NCBI GenBank assembly: GCA_903891085.1
Contig: CAITDJ010000034.1
Span: 1 to 41,714, forward strand
DNA length: 41,714 bases
Direction of reading: 5' to 3'
DNA from: an uncultured Bacteroidota bacterium
GTDB taxonomy: Bacteria; Bacteroidota; Bacteroidia; Bacteroidales; F082
In this document: positions 7,466 to 16,038 of the stretch, in pieces
How the letters are laid out: each line of letters begins with the position of its first letter
How positions within the stretch are numbered: position 1 is the first letter of the stretch
Position numbers and translations under genes: made by a program
Notes under the pieces: model-generated
The model's database searches: none
Seen by the model: only the letters and a program-made list of their open reading frames with translations
Told to the model about the DNA's origin: nothing

Positions 7466-9169
7466 TTAATCTTTAACCAAATTCAGGTTTTCTTTTAAAA
7501 ATTTAATTATACGATTTTTAAATTCACTTTCGCGTTTTTCAATATCCTCTTTTACCCAATCGCTTTTAACATATGTAGCTAATTCCTGCACGACAGCTAT
7601 TTCAGATTCTTTATATTTTTCCTTCTTCTTTTCAAAATAGCCATTTCCTGCCTGAATGTTAAGTTTTTTCTCAAAAACAATCTTATTTCCAAAACGATCT
7701 AAATACGCTTGTGCATCTTTTTCATCCCAGCCATTATAATTAGCCGTTTGCCATTTCTTAGGAAAAATATGCTCTATATCGAAAGTGTTTTTGATAAGTT
7801 CTTTCTGTTTCTCAGTCAAGTATGCTTCCAATAGAAGCAAAGGTCTCATAAGTCTGGCACTTGATTGTTCGTCTATTTTTTCGCTGAACTTATCCTCCTC
7901 CAATTTAAATTGGCGATCAAATGTATTGCATTCTTCAACGGTGATACAAGCACTATAAATATCGTCTTTAATAGCATTGATCGAAGGAGTATCAATAAAC
8001 TTTGAAAATAAAAATGCCATTAATTTGATGAGAAATTCCCTCAAATCATCATCAAAAGAGCTATAGTCTTTGTTTTTTAAAAAGATTATACTTGTTGGAT
8101 ATTTCCAGAATTCATTAGGATAATGGTTAAAACAATGCAAGTATTTCCGAGTTTCGGTTGATATGATATATCCATCTTCTAATTCAGGATTGGTGTTTGA
8201 ATTTACATAAAACCAGAAATATGCCAAAGACATTATATTGTACATAATCCCATTTAGTTTGAGCTTTGAATAATTGTCTTTCCCTTGATAAAATCTCCTT
8301 AAACCAATTTCTTTACTTTTATCTTTTGCTTTTGCACGTAATACATGAGAATAATATCTAAAAATATCGTCAATAGAAAAATCACCTTTTTTACAAATAT
8401 CGGTTAGTTCTTTCCATAATTCGGTAAACTCTTTCCTCTCTTCAGGTTTCGTATAATTCTTATAAATCTGAGCCTTAAAAATATCAGAATCTGCTAAAGG
8501 CAAGCCGCGGTCATTCAAAGTAGAAAAGATTGTTAATGCAGTATCTTCTGTATTGCAATTTATTGGAAGGATAATACAACGGTTCAGAATGGTAACACAT
8601 AGGTCGTACCATTTAGTAGGTTTATTCATAGCATAATCATCACAGACTTTTTTAAAGTACCCGTAATTGATTGAATAGTTATCATTAGCCTTTTCGTTGT
8701 ATCTACCCGTCTTTAAAATACTATGAAATACATCGTTATCTTCATCAGTTGCAACTTCAGAAAGAATGTGGATTTTGGTAAAATCCTCTACTTCCTTAGA
8801 TACTGAGTCGACATCCCAAATGCAAGGTCCTATTTGCATTTTTAGCCCATTAACATATTTATCATTCGGCATGGACTCAAGCTTTTTATAAAACGCTCTC
8901 AATAGTAGAAATAAAGAAGTAATCCGTTGTTGACCATCAATAACAATAGGGTCTTTCTTTTCTTCACCGGCAAAAACAATAGTTCCCAAAAAATAATCTG
9001 AGTCTGATGGATCATTTTCGAAAAAACTTGTTATGTCATTCCAAAGAGTTTCGCATTTCTCTTTCTCCCATTTATAGGGGCGTTGAAAATCTGGAATAAT
9101 AAACTTATTCCCTTGAATATCGCTTAAAAGCTTGCCAATTGTTTTTTTACTTACGTGTAGTTCTGCCAT
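7466..9169 (-). CDS. GmrSD-like DUF262/DUF1524 fusion, putative modification-dependent nuclease
   Basis: The 567-residue protein joins two known domains. The N-terminal DUF262 (ParB/sulfiredoxin-like) shows FIIPDFQRPYKW at 23-34 and the signature DGQQR at 78-82. The C-terminal DUF1524 HNH-type nuclease shows FDIEHIFPKKW (463-473), with the catalytic-type His467. This is the organisation of fused GmrSD (type IV restriction) and of the BrxU/SspE relatives. These act on modified phage DNA with nucleotide-dependent control, the DGQQR loop being the nucleotide-linked motif. It starts 23 nt after the reverse transcriptase stop, so it is probably part of the same transcript. Whether it is a stand-alone type IV enzyme or an effector of the neighbouring genes cannot be told from sequence. 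Confidence 0.85.
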   Translation of the reverse strand: MAELHVSKKTIGKLLSDIQGNKFIIPDFQRPYKWEKEKCETLWNDITSFFENDPSDSDYFLGTIVFAGEEKKDPIVIDGQQRITSLFLLLRAFYKKLESMPNDKYVNGLKMQIGPCIWDVDSVSKEVEDFTKIHILSEVATDEDNDVFHSILKTGRYNEKANDNYSINYGYFKKVCDDYAMNKPTKWYDLCVTILNRCIILPINCNTEDTALTIFSTLNDRGLPLADSDIFKAQIYKNYTKPEERKEFTELWKELTDICKKGDFSIDDIFRYYSHVLRAKAKDKSKEIGLRRFYQGKDNYSKLKLNGIMYNIMSLAYFWFYVNSNTNPELEDGYIISTETRKYLHCFNHYPNEFWKYPTSIIFLKNKDYSSFDDDLREFLIKLMAFLFSKFIDTPSINAIKDDIYSACITVEECNTFDRQFKLEEDKFSEKIDEQSSARLMRPLLLLEAYLTEKQKELIKNTFDIEHIFPKKWQTANYNGWDEKDAQAYLDRFGNKIVFEKKLNIQAGNGYFEKKKEKYKESEIAVVQELATYVKSDWVKEDIEKRESEFKNRIIKFLKENLNLVKD

Positions 9170-9192
9170 ATTTTAACTTTTTAATTTACACT

Positions 9193-10710
9193 CTATGAAA
9201 ATAGTTTATCATATTCACCTAATTCTCTTGTTTCTTCTTCTGAAAACATGATTTCCATTTTCTCTATGGTTTCAATTTTAATAATTTCTGTTTCTTCAAC
9301 CAATTTTTTGATTTTAGGATTTAGCCAATCTGAATTCCAAATTGGAACACTATTATCAAGCACTTTTTCACATAACTTGCCCGAATAAGTTATAGTCGGG
9401 TCAACTTTCAATGTTATTCTTTGTAACCAAATGTTCAAATAATTTGTATTCGGCAATTGTTTGAATTTATCTTTTATTTTAATTAACAATTCTTTCTGGT
9501 TTTCAATGCTTTCGATTTGTGGAATTAAAAAACTCAATGATGCTGTTACTAATGCAAACAATCTTGGATTGTTGTAAGCGAGATTAACTAAAATACTTAT
9601 CAATACTTCAGGGTTGTCTGTACTCAAACCCTCTTCTGATTTTTCTTTGACTTGAAGCCAATCCAAAAAATGCTTGGTTTCTTTATATAGTGTGCCTGAA
9701 TTAGGGTAGTCATTGCCTAAAACATAAAGCTGAATTATCCACTGTTGAATATTTTCCGTCTTTCTTTTGTTATAAATCCAGTGAACTTTATCTGATTTCA
9801 GCGATCCTAAAACAACATCGTCAGAAGAAAGTGTTTTTGCTGAATTGATTTTAAAATTGAGTTTTGAAAGTATATCTGAAAGCACTTTTGCAATCTCATA
9901 AGAAAGCTGTGAATTGTTTGTGAAAATACGGTAATCGTCTCTATATCTAATAATTTTGTAATCTGTAATTCCAAGTCTGTTTAGTTCTTCTGTCAGCATT
10001 AAATCACCAAGACCAAGTACAATTTCTGCTATGAAGTCCATTATAGCAGAACCTTGTGGTATTCCGTTTGTTTGTCCAAAAGACATGTCCTGAATATGCT
10101 TGTCAATTACAACACCGATAAGATGTGGGTTATTTCTGTTCTCCGGTTTTTTTGCTTCTTCTATTGTGTGTAATGCCCAAACAATGCTGTGGGTATAAAG
10201 TGAGCCGTAGCAATCTGTAATATCTAAATGCAATAAATGCCTGTATTCTAAAGATAACACTAAAGATCGTTGTTCAACTTTTTGCCACCACTCATAAATC
10301 TGATTTTGTTTATCTGTTTTTTCGTTTTCCTCAGCTATGGGAACACTTTGACATTCAATTTTGTCGTTTGCATAAAACTCAAAAAATCTTGATTGAATTA
10401 ATTCCCAATTTTCTTTTTTTGTAATTTCCTGAACCAAGAAAACATAAATTGCAGGATGAATCAACTGAAAAGGTCGCCAAGCAAATTTGCCATCTTTATT
10501 GTTCAGTAAAGTATAGTTTACACCTTCTGCATCTTTTGGTTTTAATTCAGTTGTGCTTTCTTTTAAAATCTTACCTGATAATTCTTTTGTGAGGTTTTGC
10601 AGAAGTAATTCAAAACAAATGTATTCAGGAAGTTCAAAAGAGGAGTAACTTTCCTTTTTCAAAAAAAATGTTTTTGCTTCTATATTATTTAGGTCTAAAA
10701 CTGTTTTCAT
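9193..10710 (-). CDS. Reverse transcriptase of the defence-associated (UG/Abi-like) kind
   Basis: The 505-residue protein carries reverse transcriptase motifs: motif A LHLDITDCYGS with catalytic Asp163, motif B GQTNGIPQGSAIMDF (212-226), and motif C IIRYRDDYRIF with YRDD at 256-259 (Asp258 and Asp259). All three catalytic acids are intact. The N-terminal 150 residues and the helical C-terminal region from about 325 are not the maturase or thumb domains of group II intron enzymes, and no intron structure surrounds the gene. This points to the bacterial UG/Abi group, many members of which are anti-phage. I do not assign a numbered DRT class. Only 30 nt separate it from the AbiH stop and 23 nt from the next start. 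There is therefore no room for an upstream retron-type template RNA, unless it overlaps coding sequence. Confidence 0.85.
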   Translation of the reverse strand: MKTVLDLNNIEAKTFFLKKESYSSFELPEYICFELLLQNLTKELSGKILKESTTELKPKDAEGVNYTLLNNKDGKFAWRPFQLIHPAIYVFLVQEITKKENWELIQSRFFEFYANDKIECQSVPIAEENEKTDKQNQIYEWWQKVEQRSLVLSLEYRHLLHLDITDCYGSLYTHSIVWALHTIEEAKKPENRNNPHLIGVVIDKHIQDMSFGQTNGIPQGSAIMDFIAEIVLGLGDLMLTEELNRLGITDYKIIRYRDDYRIFTNNSQLSYEIAKVLSDILSKLNFKINSAKTLSSDDVVLGSLKSDKVHWIYNKRKTENIQQWIIQLYVLGNDYPNSGTLYKETKHFLDWLQVKEKSEEGLSTDNPEVLISILVNLAYNNPRLFALVTASLSFLIPQIESIENQKELLIKIKDKFKQLPNTNYLNIWLQRITLKVDPTITYSGKLCEKVLDNSVPIWNSDWLNPKIKKLVEETEIIKIETIEKMEIMFSEEETRELGEYDKLFS

Positions 10711-10740
10711 TTCTAATTTTTCTTCGGTAAAATTTATTTG

Positions 10741-11796
10741 CTAAATTCCTATTGTTCTTCTTGTAGTTGCAAAAGCTATTCTCAAATTCAATTTTAATTT
10801 ATTCCAAAACTTAGGAAGTAATTCATTCATTCGAACTAAAACAATTTGTCTGTTCTTTATTCCCAATTCATTTAGTCTATTCCTGCGAACTTCTTTTTCA
10901 TTTGGATTATGATATGAAACAATCCAAACAACTTTATTGCTGATTTTCCTTAATATCTCTTCAAAATATTCCTTGTCTACATCTGCAAGCGAATGACCAA
11001 GACAATAAACTTTTTTAATGGGCTTTAAGGAATTGAAAAACGATTGGTTCTTTTGAATCAGTTGTGAAGTTGCTTTGAATGATTTTGAGAAGTATTGAAT
11101 TAATTCATCTCGTCCTCTTTCCAAAGAATAATCAAAAGCATCTTCTTGTACATCTGTCCATCGTTCCAAATCTTCTTCACTTAAACCTGCTGGTGGTTTG
11201 GCCTCCTCTCTATCAAAACTTTTCGGATCCATTCCGTGACCTAAAATCAATTTGTCGTTGCTTTCTGCTCTGTTATGAATATAAAGAATTTGACTTTGAG
11301 GAATTTTATAATAATGCTCAAGTGATTTTGAATAATTGAAATTGAAGAAGATTGCATTTCTATCAATATTCAGAATGTTTAAACCGCTTTCGTCAGGATA
11401 TTCAACTTTCAAAATAAACTCTTTAAACAAGTCCAACATTTTGATAGTTAAATCGTCTCTGATTTGGCTTACATAAAATGCAATGGTGTCCCAATCACCA
11501 TCACTAAAATCTTCGCTCGCTGGATTGGCTGAATATTCAGCGTGTTCGTCCAAAACCTCGTCAATATTTAATGTAGCTAAATTGGCTTCAAACTGCGACC
11601 ACAATGGGTCTTTCAAGCTTTCTGGGTCATCTTCATTTAAATCAGGAAAGCCAAAGTATTTTAAGAAGTAATCATATATGTTTGAGTGCTCATCTCTAAG
11701 AAACAAACCAAAGGTTGAATACCAAGTATCAAGTTTATGGTGAAGGTCGAAACCATTACCAATAATATATAAAGTTGTTGGTTGTTTCCCTGTCAT
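10741..11796 (-). CDS. abiH: AbiH family abortive-infection protein
   Basis: The 351-residue protein opens TTLYIIGNGFDLHHKL (residues 7-22), the nucleotide-binding-like signature that defines AbiH (Pfam 'bacteriophage abortive infection AbiH'). Later family blocks follow: FFNFNYSKSLE (150-160), YIHN (172-175), LILGHG (183-188) and VYCLGHSLADVD (263-274). AbiH was first found as a lactococcal abortive-infection factor; its fold appears related to SIR2-like Rossmann proteins, and the mechanism is not settled. Its ATG shares a base with the hsdS stop (TAATG at 11794-11798), so its translation is probably coupled to that gene. It lies 30 nt upstream of the reverse transcriptase. A functional AbiH-RT pair is inferred from this packing. 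Confidence 0.85.
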   Translation of the reverse strand: MTGKQPTTLYIIGNGFDLHHKLDTWYSTFGLFLRDEHSNIYDYFLKYFGFPDLNEDDPESLKDPLWSQFEANLATLNIDEVLDEHAEYSANPASEDFSDGDWDTIAFYVSQIRDDLTIKMLDLFKEFILKVEYPDESGLNILNIDRNAIFFNFNYSKSLEHYYKIPQSQILYIHNRAESNDKLILGHGMDPKSFDREEAKPPAGLSEEDLERWTDVQEDAFDYSLERGRDELIQYFSKSFKATSQLIQKNQSFFNSLKPIKKVYCLGHSLADVDKEYFEEILRKISNKVVWIVSYHNPNEKEVRRNRLNELGIKNRQIVLVRMNELLPKFWNKLKLNLRIAFATTRRTIGI

Positions 11797-12922
11797 TACG
11801 CTAATTGTTTTTCAAATTTCATGCTCTCCACCACCCCTCGCATCAACACAGGGCAAAGCGGCTTTATGGTATTTTTCAATTGTACATTAATTCGTTTGCG
11901 GGTTTCTAACGTGTGGTAAATGGTTACAATGGCTTCCTGTATTTTTATAGAGGGAATGGATAATTTTACATTGCACATATCAGCCCAATCAAATGTTTCT
12001 CTGGCACTGCCCCAGGAATGAAATCTTGCGTAACGGTCAAACTCAGGTCGAGCAAACCACAAGTACAAAAATTCAGGTAGTAATTCAGATGGTTTCTTTA
12101 CCCTAAAGACTGTGTAAATTCCCGAAACAATGCAAGGTTCAGCACTATTCATTGCCAAAGCAATTTTATCACCTCTGCGTGAAGTATCAGCCACATAAAC
12201 AAACTCACCTGTTCTGACTACTTTATAGGTTGAGAAATCAACACCATTGGTGTTTGCTTTGGTTTCTATTAGGACCTTTGCAGTTGAAACACCTTGTAAA
12301 TATGAAATTTGCAAATCTCTGTTTCTTTCGTCTGCTTGCTCAATATAATTACCAAGCAAATTCGGCTTTTCGGTTTTAATCAGATTTTCAATGTATGTAT
12401 CGCAAATCAACTGCAAATCAGCTAAACTATTTTCGTAAGTTTTCTGGTTGGAGAGTAAGCCATTGTAAAGAGCAACAAATTTTCGTTGTTCGTCAATATC
12501 AGGTATTGGGATTTGAATTTCACAAAAGCGTTCCCATTCCAAGCCACCTCTAACACTTGAATCGCAATAAGTCCATGCTCTTCTGTCAAATTCAGGTCGT
12601 TGAAATTCCATCATTAAAAATTCTGGAAACAATTCATTTTCATCAATCACTTCAAAAGTCATATATGCTGGCGAAACAATTGCTGGTTCCTCATTTTGAT
12701 ACAATGCAACTGGAAGAATTTCATCCCTGTTTACATGCATAATGTTTGTAGCAAATTGACCTTTTCGAATATCTTATATTTTGATAAATCTACTCCTGAA
12801 GTATTAGCAACAGAGGGCATGAAGTTTTTATAAATATTTACGCCCAATAAATTAGTAATTGACCAATCATTATTCCGGTTGCTTACCAATCGTATATAAT
12901 CGCCAATACGCTTATAACTCAT
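11796..12922 (-). pseudogene. hsdS: Type I restriction specificity subunit, interrupted by one frameshift
   Basis: Two overlapping frames make one HsdS. The first (12731-12922, 63 codons) starts MSYKRIGDYIRLVSNRN and leaves frame after KYKIFEK. The second (11796-12740, 314 codons) begins MHVNRDEILP and holds the rest. Reading one extra base at the A run (four T on the plus strand at 12762-12765) gives FEK-GQFATNIMHVN, the expected continuation of a target-recognition domain. The repaired protein is about 375 residues. It has TRD1, a central conserved helix (EQRKFVALYNGLLSNQKTYE), TRD2 starting at about NLLGNYIEQ, and a second conserved region. It overlaps the hsdM stop by 11 nt. The break could be a true mutation, a reversible slip or a sequencing error. 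As written, no full-length specificity subunit is made, although the longer second frame might yield a partial protein with TRD2. Confidence 0.85.
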
Positions 12923-14480
12923 AACCTAGGGTTTTAAAAGCGTTAATCAACTGCTCCTGCGATTGCTTTTCCTCATTCAAAAGAATTTTAAAATCCATTT
13001 GTATTCGTTTCATTTCGGTATCAAAATCAATTTCGCTGTCACGGTCAATAAACTCGATGTATTTGCTTGGCACTAACGAGAAGTCATTGGCTTTCAATTC
13101 TTCAAAACTAGCTGAGTAACAATACTCTGGTATGTTTTTATAATTGGTTTCATTCTCCTTTTGTTGCCAATTGTGATAATTCACAGCAACTTTTGTAATG
13201 TCTTCGGGTGTAAGTTCTATAAACATTTTTTCGTACTCTGTTCCCCAACGCCTTAAATCCACAAACAAAATCTCCTTTTCACGATCACGGTAGTTTTTCT
13301 GTTTTCCATTAATCTCAATATGTCTTGCTTTTTTGTTTTTGTTGATAATCCAAAGCGTAACGCTTATATCGGTAGTGTAAAAAGTATCTCGTGGAATAAT
13401 GATAATCGCTTCTACCAAATTGTTTTCAATCAGTTTTCGGCGTATTTTATACTCTTCGCCGCCACCACTCAAAGCACCGTTTGCCAGGATAAAACCTGCC
13501 ACACCATTTTCGGAAAGTTTTGAAACCATATTCAAAATCCAGCCATAGTTGGCATTGCTTTTTGGTGGCACATCGTAACCCCGCCAGCGCGGGTCGTCGA
13601 TCAATTCATTTTCGCCTCTCCAGTCTTTTTGGTTAAAAGGTGGGTTTGCCATGATGTAATCGGCTTTCAGGTCTTTGTGTTGGTCATCGTTAAATGTACT
13701 CGCCTCTTTTTCACCCAGATTGGCAGAAATCCCACGAATGGCAAGGTTCATTTTTGCCAGCTTGTAGGTTGTTTTCGTGTATTCCTGTCCGTAAATGGAA
13801 ACTTCTTTTTTATTTCCGTGATGGCTTTCAATAAATTTCATCGATTGAACGAACATGCCACCTGAACCACAGCAAGGGTCATAGATGATACCGTTGTAAG
13901 GTTCAATCAATTCGGCAATCAGGTTTACAATGGTTTTAGGGGTATAGAATTCACCTTTTCCTTTCCCTTCTGCAATTGCAAACTTCTTAAGAAAGTACTC
14001 GTAAACACGCCCAACGAGGTCTTGTTCTTTGTCTTTAAGGGTATTAATATTGTCAATCTCGCTGATCAATGAAGCGAGTTTTGTAATATCTAATCCCAAA
14101 CGGGAAAAATAATTATCAGGCAAGGCTCCCTTCAACGATTTGTTATCCTTCTCAATGGTGTGAAGGGCTGTGTCAATAATTAAAGCAATATCATTTTGAC
14201 GTGCTTTTTTTACAATATAGATCCAACGTGAAATTTCCTCAAGAAAAAACACATTGTTCTGATTGTAGAAGTCAGGTATCTCGATGTATTTCTCCTGTCC
14301 TTTTGCGATGAGTTTATTACGGTGCTCTTCAAACTTATCGCTGGCAAACTTCAGGAAAATCAAACCCAACACAACGTGTTTATATTCGGCCGGTTCAACG
14401 CTGCCCCTGAGTTTATTCGCTGATTCCCAAAGGGCTACCTCAATCGCTTTTTCCTTATTCTCTTTTTTTGTTATCGCCAT
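12912..14480 (-). CDS. hsdM: Type I restriction-modification adenine methyltransferase (M subunit)
   Basis: The 522-residue protein contains HsdM_N (about 10-145) and an N6-adenine methyltransferase domain. Visible motifs are motif I DPCCGSGGMF (201-210) for S-adenosylmethionine and motif IV NPPF (279-282) for catalysis, plus GEFYTPKTIVNLI (177-189) just before motif I as in other HsdM proteins. With HsdS it methylates the recognition sequence, and with HsdR it forms the restriction complex. It is the first gene of the minus-strand locus, with an exact -7 box about 60-70 nt upstream, and overlaps hsdS by 11 nt. No defect is visible. Confidence 0.95.
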   Translation of the reverse strand: MAITKKENKEKAIEVALWESANKLRGSVEPAEYKHVVLGLIFLKFASDKFEEHRNKLIAKGQEKYIEIPDFYNQNNVFFLEEISRWIYIVKKARQNDIALIIDTALHTIEKDNKSLKGALPDNYFSRLGLDITKLASLISEIDNINTLKDKEQDLVGRVYEYFLKKFAIAEGKGKGEFYTPKTIVNLIAELIEPYNGIIYDPCCGSGGMFVQSMKFIESHHGNKKEVSIYGQEYTKTTYKLAKMNLAIRGISANLGEKEASTFNDDQHKDLKADYIMANPPFNQKDWRGENELIDDPRWRGYDVPPKSNANYGWILNMVSKLSENGVAGFILANGALSGGGEEYKIRRKLIENNLVEAIIIIPRDTFYTTDISVTLWIINKNKKARHIEINGKQKNYRDREKEILFVDLRRWGTEYEKMFIELTPEDITKVAVNYHNWQQKENETNYKNIPEYCYSASFEELKANDFSLVPSKYIEFIDRDSEIDFDTEMKRIQMDFKILLNEEKQSQEQLINAFKTLGYEL

Positions 14481-14543
14481 TCCTGTTAATTTCTATATTT
14501 TTTACCAATCAGCTAATGTAAGTGTTTATTCTTGTACCTTATT

Positions 14544-14551
14544 CAAAGATA
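14544..14551 (-). promoter_or_regulatory. Putative -7 box of the hsdM promoter
   Basis: On the minus strand TATCTTTG (14544-14551) matches TAnnTTTG exactly, and initiation would fall near 14537, leaving a leader of about 57 nt before the hsdM ATG. The -33 region is weak (no TTTG at 19 bp), as is common where an activator helps. It is the only good candidate in front of the restriction locus. Confidence 0.45.
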
Positions 14552-14756
14552 TTATCATCTGCCCGCCATGAATATGGAGCAGGTGAAATGAAAAAAACTT
14601 AACATAAATGAAATTTTTCCGGATGTGGAAAACATCTCACACATAGAATCTCTTCTACATTGAAAATACACCGGATGTCTGAACACTACTGTCATTTTGA
14701 TCATTTTATTTCAGACGATCCTTTCGGTTGGGGCATAAATCAAGCATGTAAATATA

Positions 14757-14774
14757 CATAAGTATTTACTTATG
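14757..14774. promoter_or_regulatory. Perfect 18-bp palindrome, possible operator
   Basis: CATAAGTA and TACTTATG form 8-bp perfect arms around TT. The site lies about 280 bp upstream of the hsdM start, which is far for direct promoter control. A homodimeric regulator is the simplest ligand. No gene for one lies alongside. Confidence 0.35.
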
Positions 14775-14856
14775 CCAATAACATGAAATATTTTTATCTC
14801 TCACATGGAAATTAAACAAATTGAACCCTGTATTAAAAAGAACCTTTACATTCCTA

Positions 14857-14905
14857 AAAACGTATTTATCGTTTTACAAAACGTACTTGTCTTTTTGAAA
14901 ACGTA
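14857..14905. promoter_or_regulatory. Three AAAACGTA boxes at two-turn spacing
   Basis: AAAACGTA occurs at 14857-14864, 14878-14885 and 14898-14905, so starts are 21 and 20 bp apart, about two helical turns. All three have the same orientation and face of the helix. This looks like a cooperative protein-binding array. Whether it serves hsdM, an unseen RNA or nucleoid structure is unknown. Confidence 0.4.
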
Positions 14906-15131
14906 AAGTATCTCTTGTAAGCCTTATCTGGCGCGGCTGTCAGAAGGCCGTTTTTGAGTTTTCGAAAGAATTTAAGAATTTCTGGAGCAGGTGAGGGGGA
15001 ATACCGGAAGGTATCCCAATGTAAAAAATTTAAGATATTGAATTATAATTAGTTGTGATCTTAATTGAATGGTTATTAACAGGATATTTAAAATAGTTAG
15101 TAAAAAGTATACCTAAATCTGGACAAACAAA

Positions 15132-15162
15132 AAAAAAGCGTGTAGTTTCGTACACGCTTTTA
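15132..15162 (-). terminator. Rho-independent terminator of the HU-related gene
   Basis: On the minus strand a stem AAAAGCGTGTA/TACACGCTTTT with a short loop CGAAAC is followed by a T run. It begins about 15 nt after the stop codon at 15178. The arms are nearly perfect, so this is a strong signal that the HU-like gene is transcribed alone and does not read into the restriction locus. Confidence 0.8.
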
Positions 15163-15177
15163 ATAATCAGGAGTTGA

Positions 15178-15585
15178 TTATCCTGCTCGTTTTACGAATT
15201 GAATGTTCTGCAGCCTTCTTGAAAACTCGGACCCTGGCCTAAACAGGACCTTCGTTTCAGTTATCTGCGATTGCGTAAAATCGGCAGGATTTTCAACTCC
15301 TTCGCTTCTCAGGCTTACCCTGAAACTTCCAAAGTCAGCCAAACGGATAATGTTTCCATTAGCCATCTGCTGTGGAATAACCTGGGTTAAACCTTCCAGG
15401 ACTGCGAGTATGTCCATGGATGTTAACGTACATCTTTCGCTTAGCAGTTCTGCCAAACTTCTCAGATCTACGGTTCCGGTGCTCGACGCGCAGGCATGGT
15501 AGCTTTGCGGAGCCTCCGGATTTGATGGATTCCTCTTGGGAATCAGGCCATAAGTTATCATGGCTTTACGGTATTTAATTGCCAT
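15178..15585 (-). CDS. HU-related DNA-binding protein (Bacteroidota-specific family)
   Basis: The 135-residue protein fits the HU-related family of Bacteroidota (TIGR01201-like). It opens with a short basic N-terminus and then PKRNPSNPEAP and YHACASSTGTVDLRSLAELLSE. The HU core follows: SMDILAVLEGLTQVIPQQMANGNIIRLADFGSFRVSL (about 57-93), then FRPGSEFSRRLQNIQFVK. Members are small nucleoid proteins that bind DNA as dimers, and Bacteroidota often carry several. The gene stands alone, with a strong terminator after it and a promoter-like sequence before it. Length and motifs are normal. Confidence 0.9.
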   Translation of the reverse strand: MAIKYRKAMITYGLIPKRNPSNPEAPQSYHACASSTGTVDLRSLAELLSERCTLTSMDILAVLEGLTQVIPQQMANGNIIRLADFGSFRVSLRSEGVENPADFTQSQITETKVLFRPGSEFSRRLQNIQFVKRAG

Positions 15586-15615
15586 TCAATATCGAATGGT
15601 GCCGCAATATAGATA

Positions 15616-15648
15616 CAAAAAATACTTGATTGTAAATGACTTTTCAAC
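15616..15648 (-). promoter_or_regulatory. Putative promoter of the HU-related gene
   Basis: On the minus strand GTTGA (15644-15648) is followed after about 20 bp by TATTTTTTG (15616-15624), close to the Bacteroidota TTTG-N19-TAnnTTTG pattern but not exact. Initiation near 15609 would leave a leader of about 25 nt. Confidence 0.35.
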
Positions 15649-16038
15649 GCGGTCATGTTGAGAAATTAGCAATATCACGTCTGGTAAGGCATATAGGCCA
15701 ATTTAAGTCAGATAAATATTTATTAACTTCACTTGTTGACAAGTTTGGCATAGTTTTATGTGTAAAACATAAAACACAGTTAATACAAAGATAATCAATA
15801 TATTATATGCTAAATGTAAAAGTATTAGTTCAATGCGTTAAACTCATGTTTTTGATGTTTTAAAAAATTTTTAATGGTAAAAAAAATGTTTGAATTGTGA
15901 AAGATTTGGAACTCGAATGACAACGTGCCTGAGTTAGAAATTGGTGTTCGTAAAGGTAAAAACGGACTTAGCGAATCAAAGTGTTAAACTTTGTGAAACT
16001 ATGTTGTTAAATACTTTGTAAAGCTTTAACTACTAAGA

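Larger units (their letters stand above)
14481..15177. other. Non-coding spacer upstream of hsdM
   Basis: No convincing gene is seen in these roughly 700 bases. They hold the hsdM -7 box, an 18-bp palindrome (14757-14774), three AAAACGTA boxes (14857-14905), a weak hairpin followed by five T (about 14935-14956), and a hairpin formed by GGGAATACC and GGTATCCC around 14997-15017 without a U tract. The end of the spacer holds the terminator of the HU-like gene, which faces hsdM in the same direction. Confidence 0.6.

Noticed and set aside
9193..10710. Assignment to a specific numbered DRT class
   Set aside because: The motifs place it among UG/Abi-like enzymes, but the class cannot be told without a profile search.
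9193..10740. Retron or group II intron reverse transcriptase
   Set aside because: Gaps on both sides are 23-30 nt, leaving no room for an msr/msd or upstream RNA, and no intron maturase domain or intron structure is seen.
12731..12765. Programmed ribosomal frameshift in hsdS
   Set aside because: The run is only four A with no slippery heptamer or obvious downstream structure; mutation or sequencing error is simpler.
14935..14956. Terminator in the spacer upstream of hsdM
   Set aside because: The stem is only four base pairs and no gene ends before it on the plus strand.
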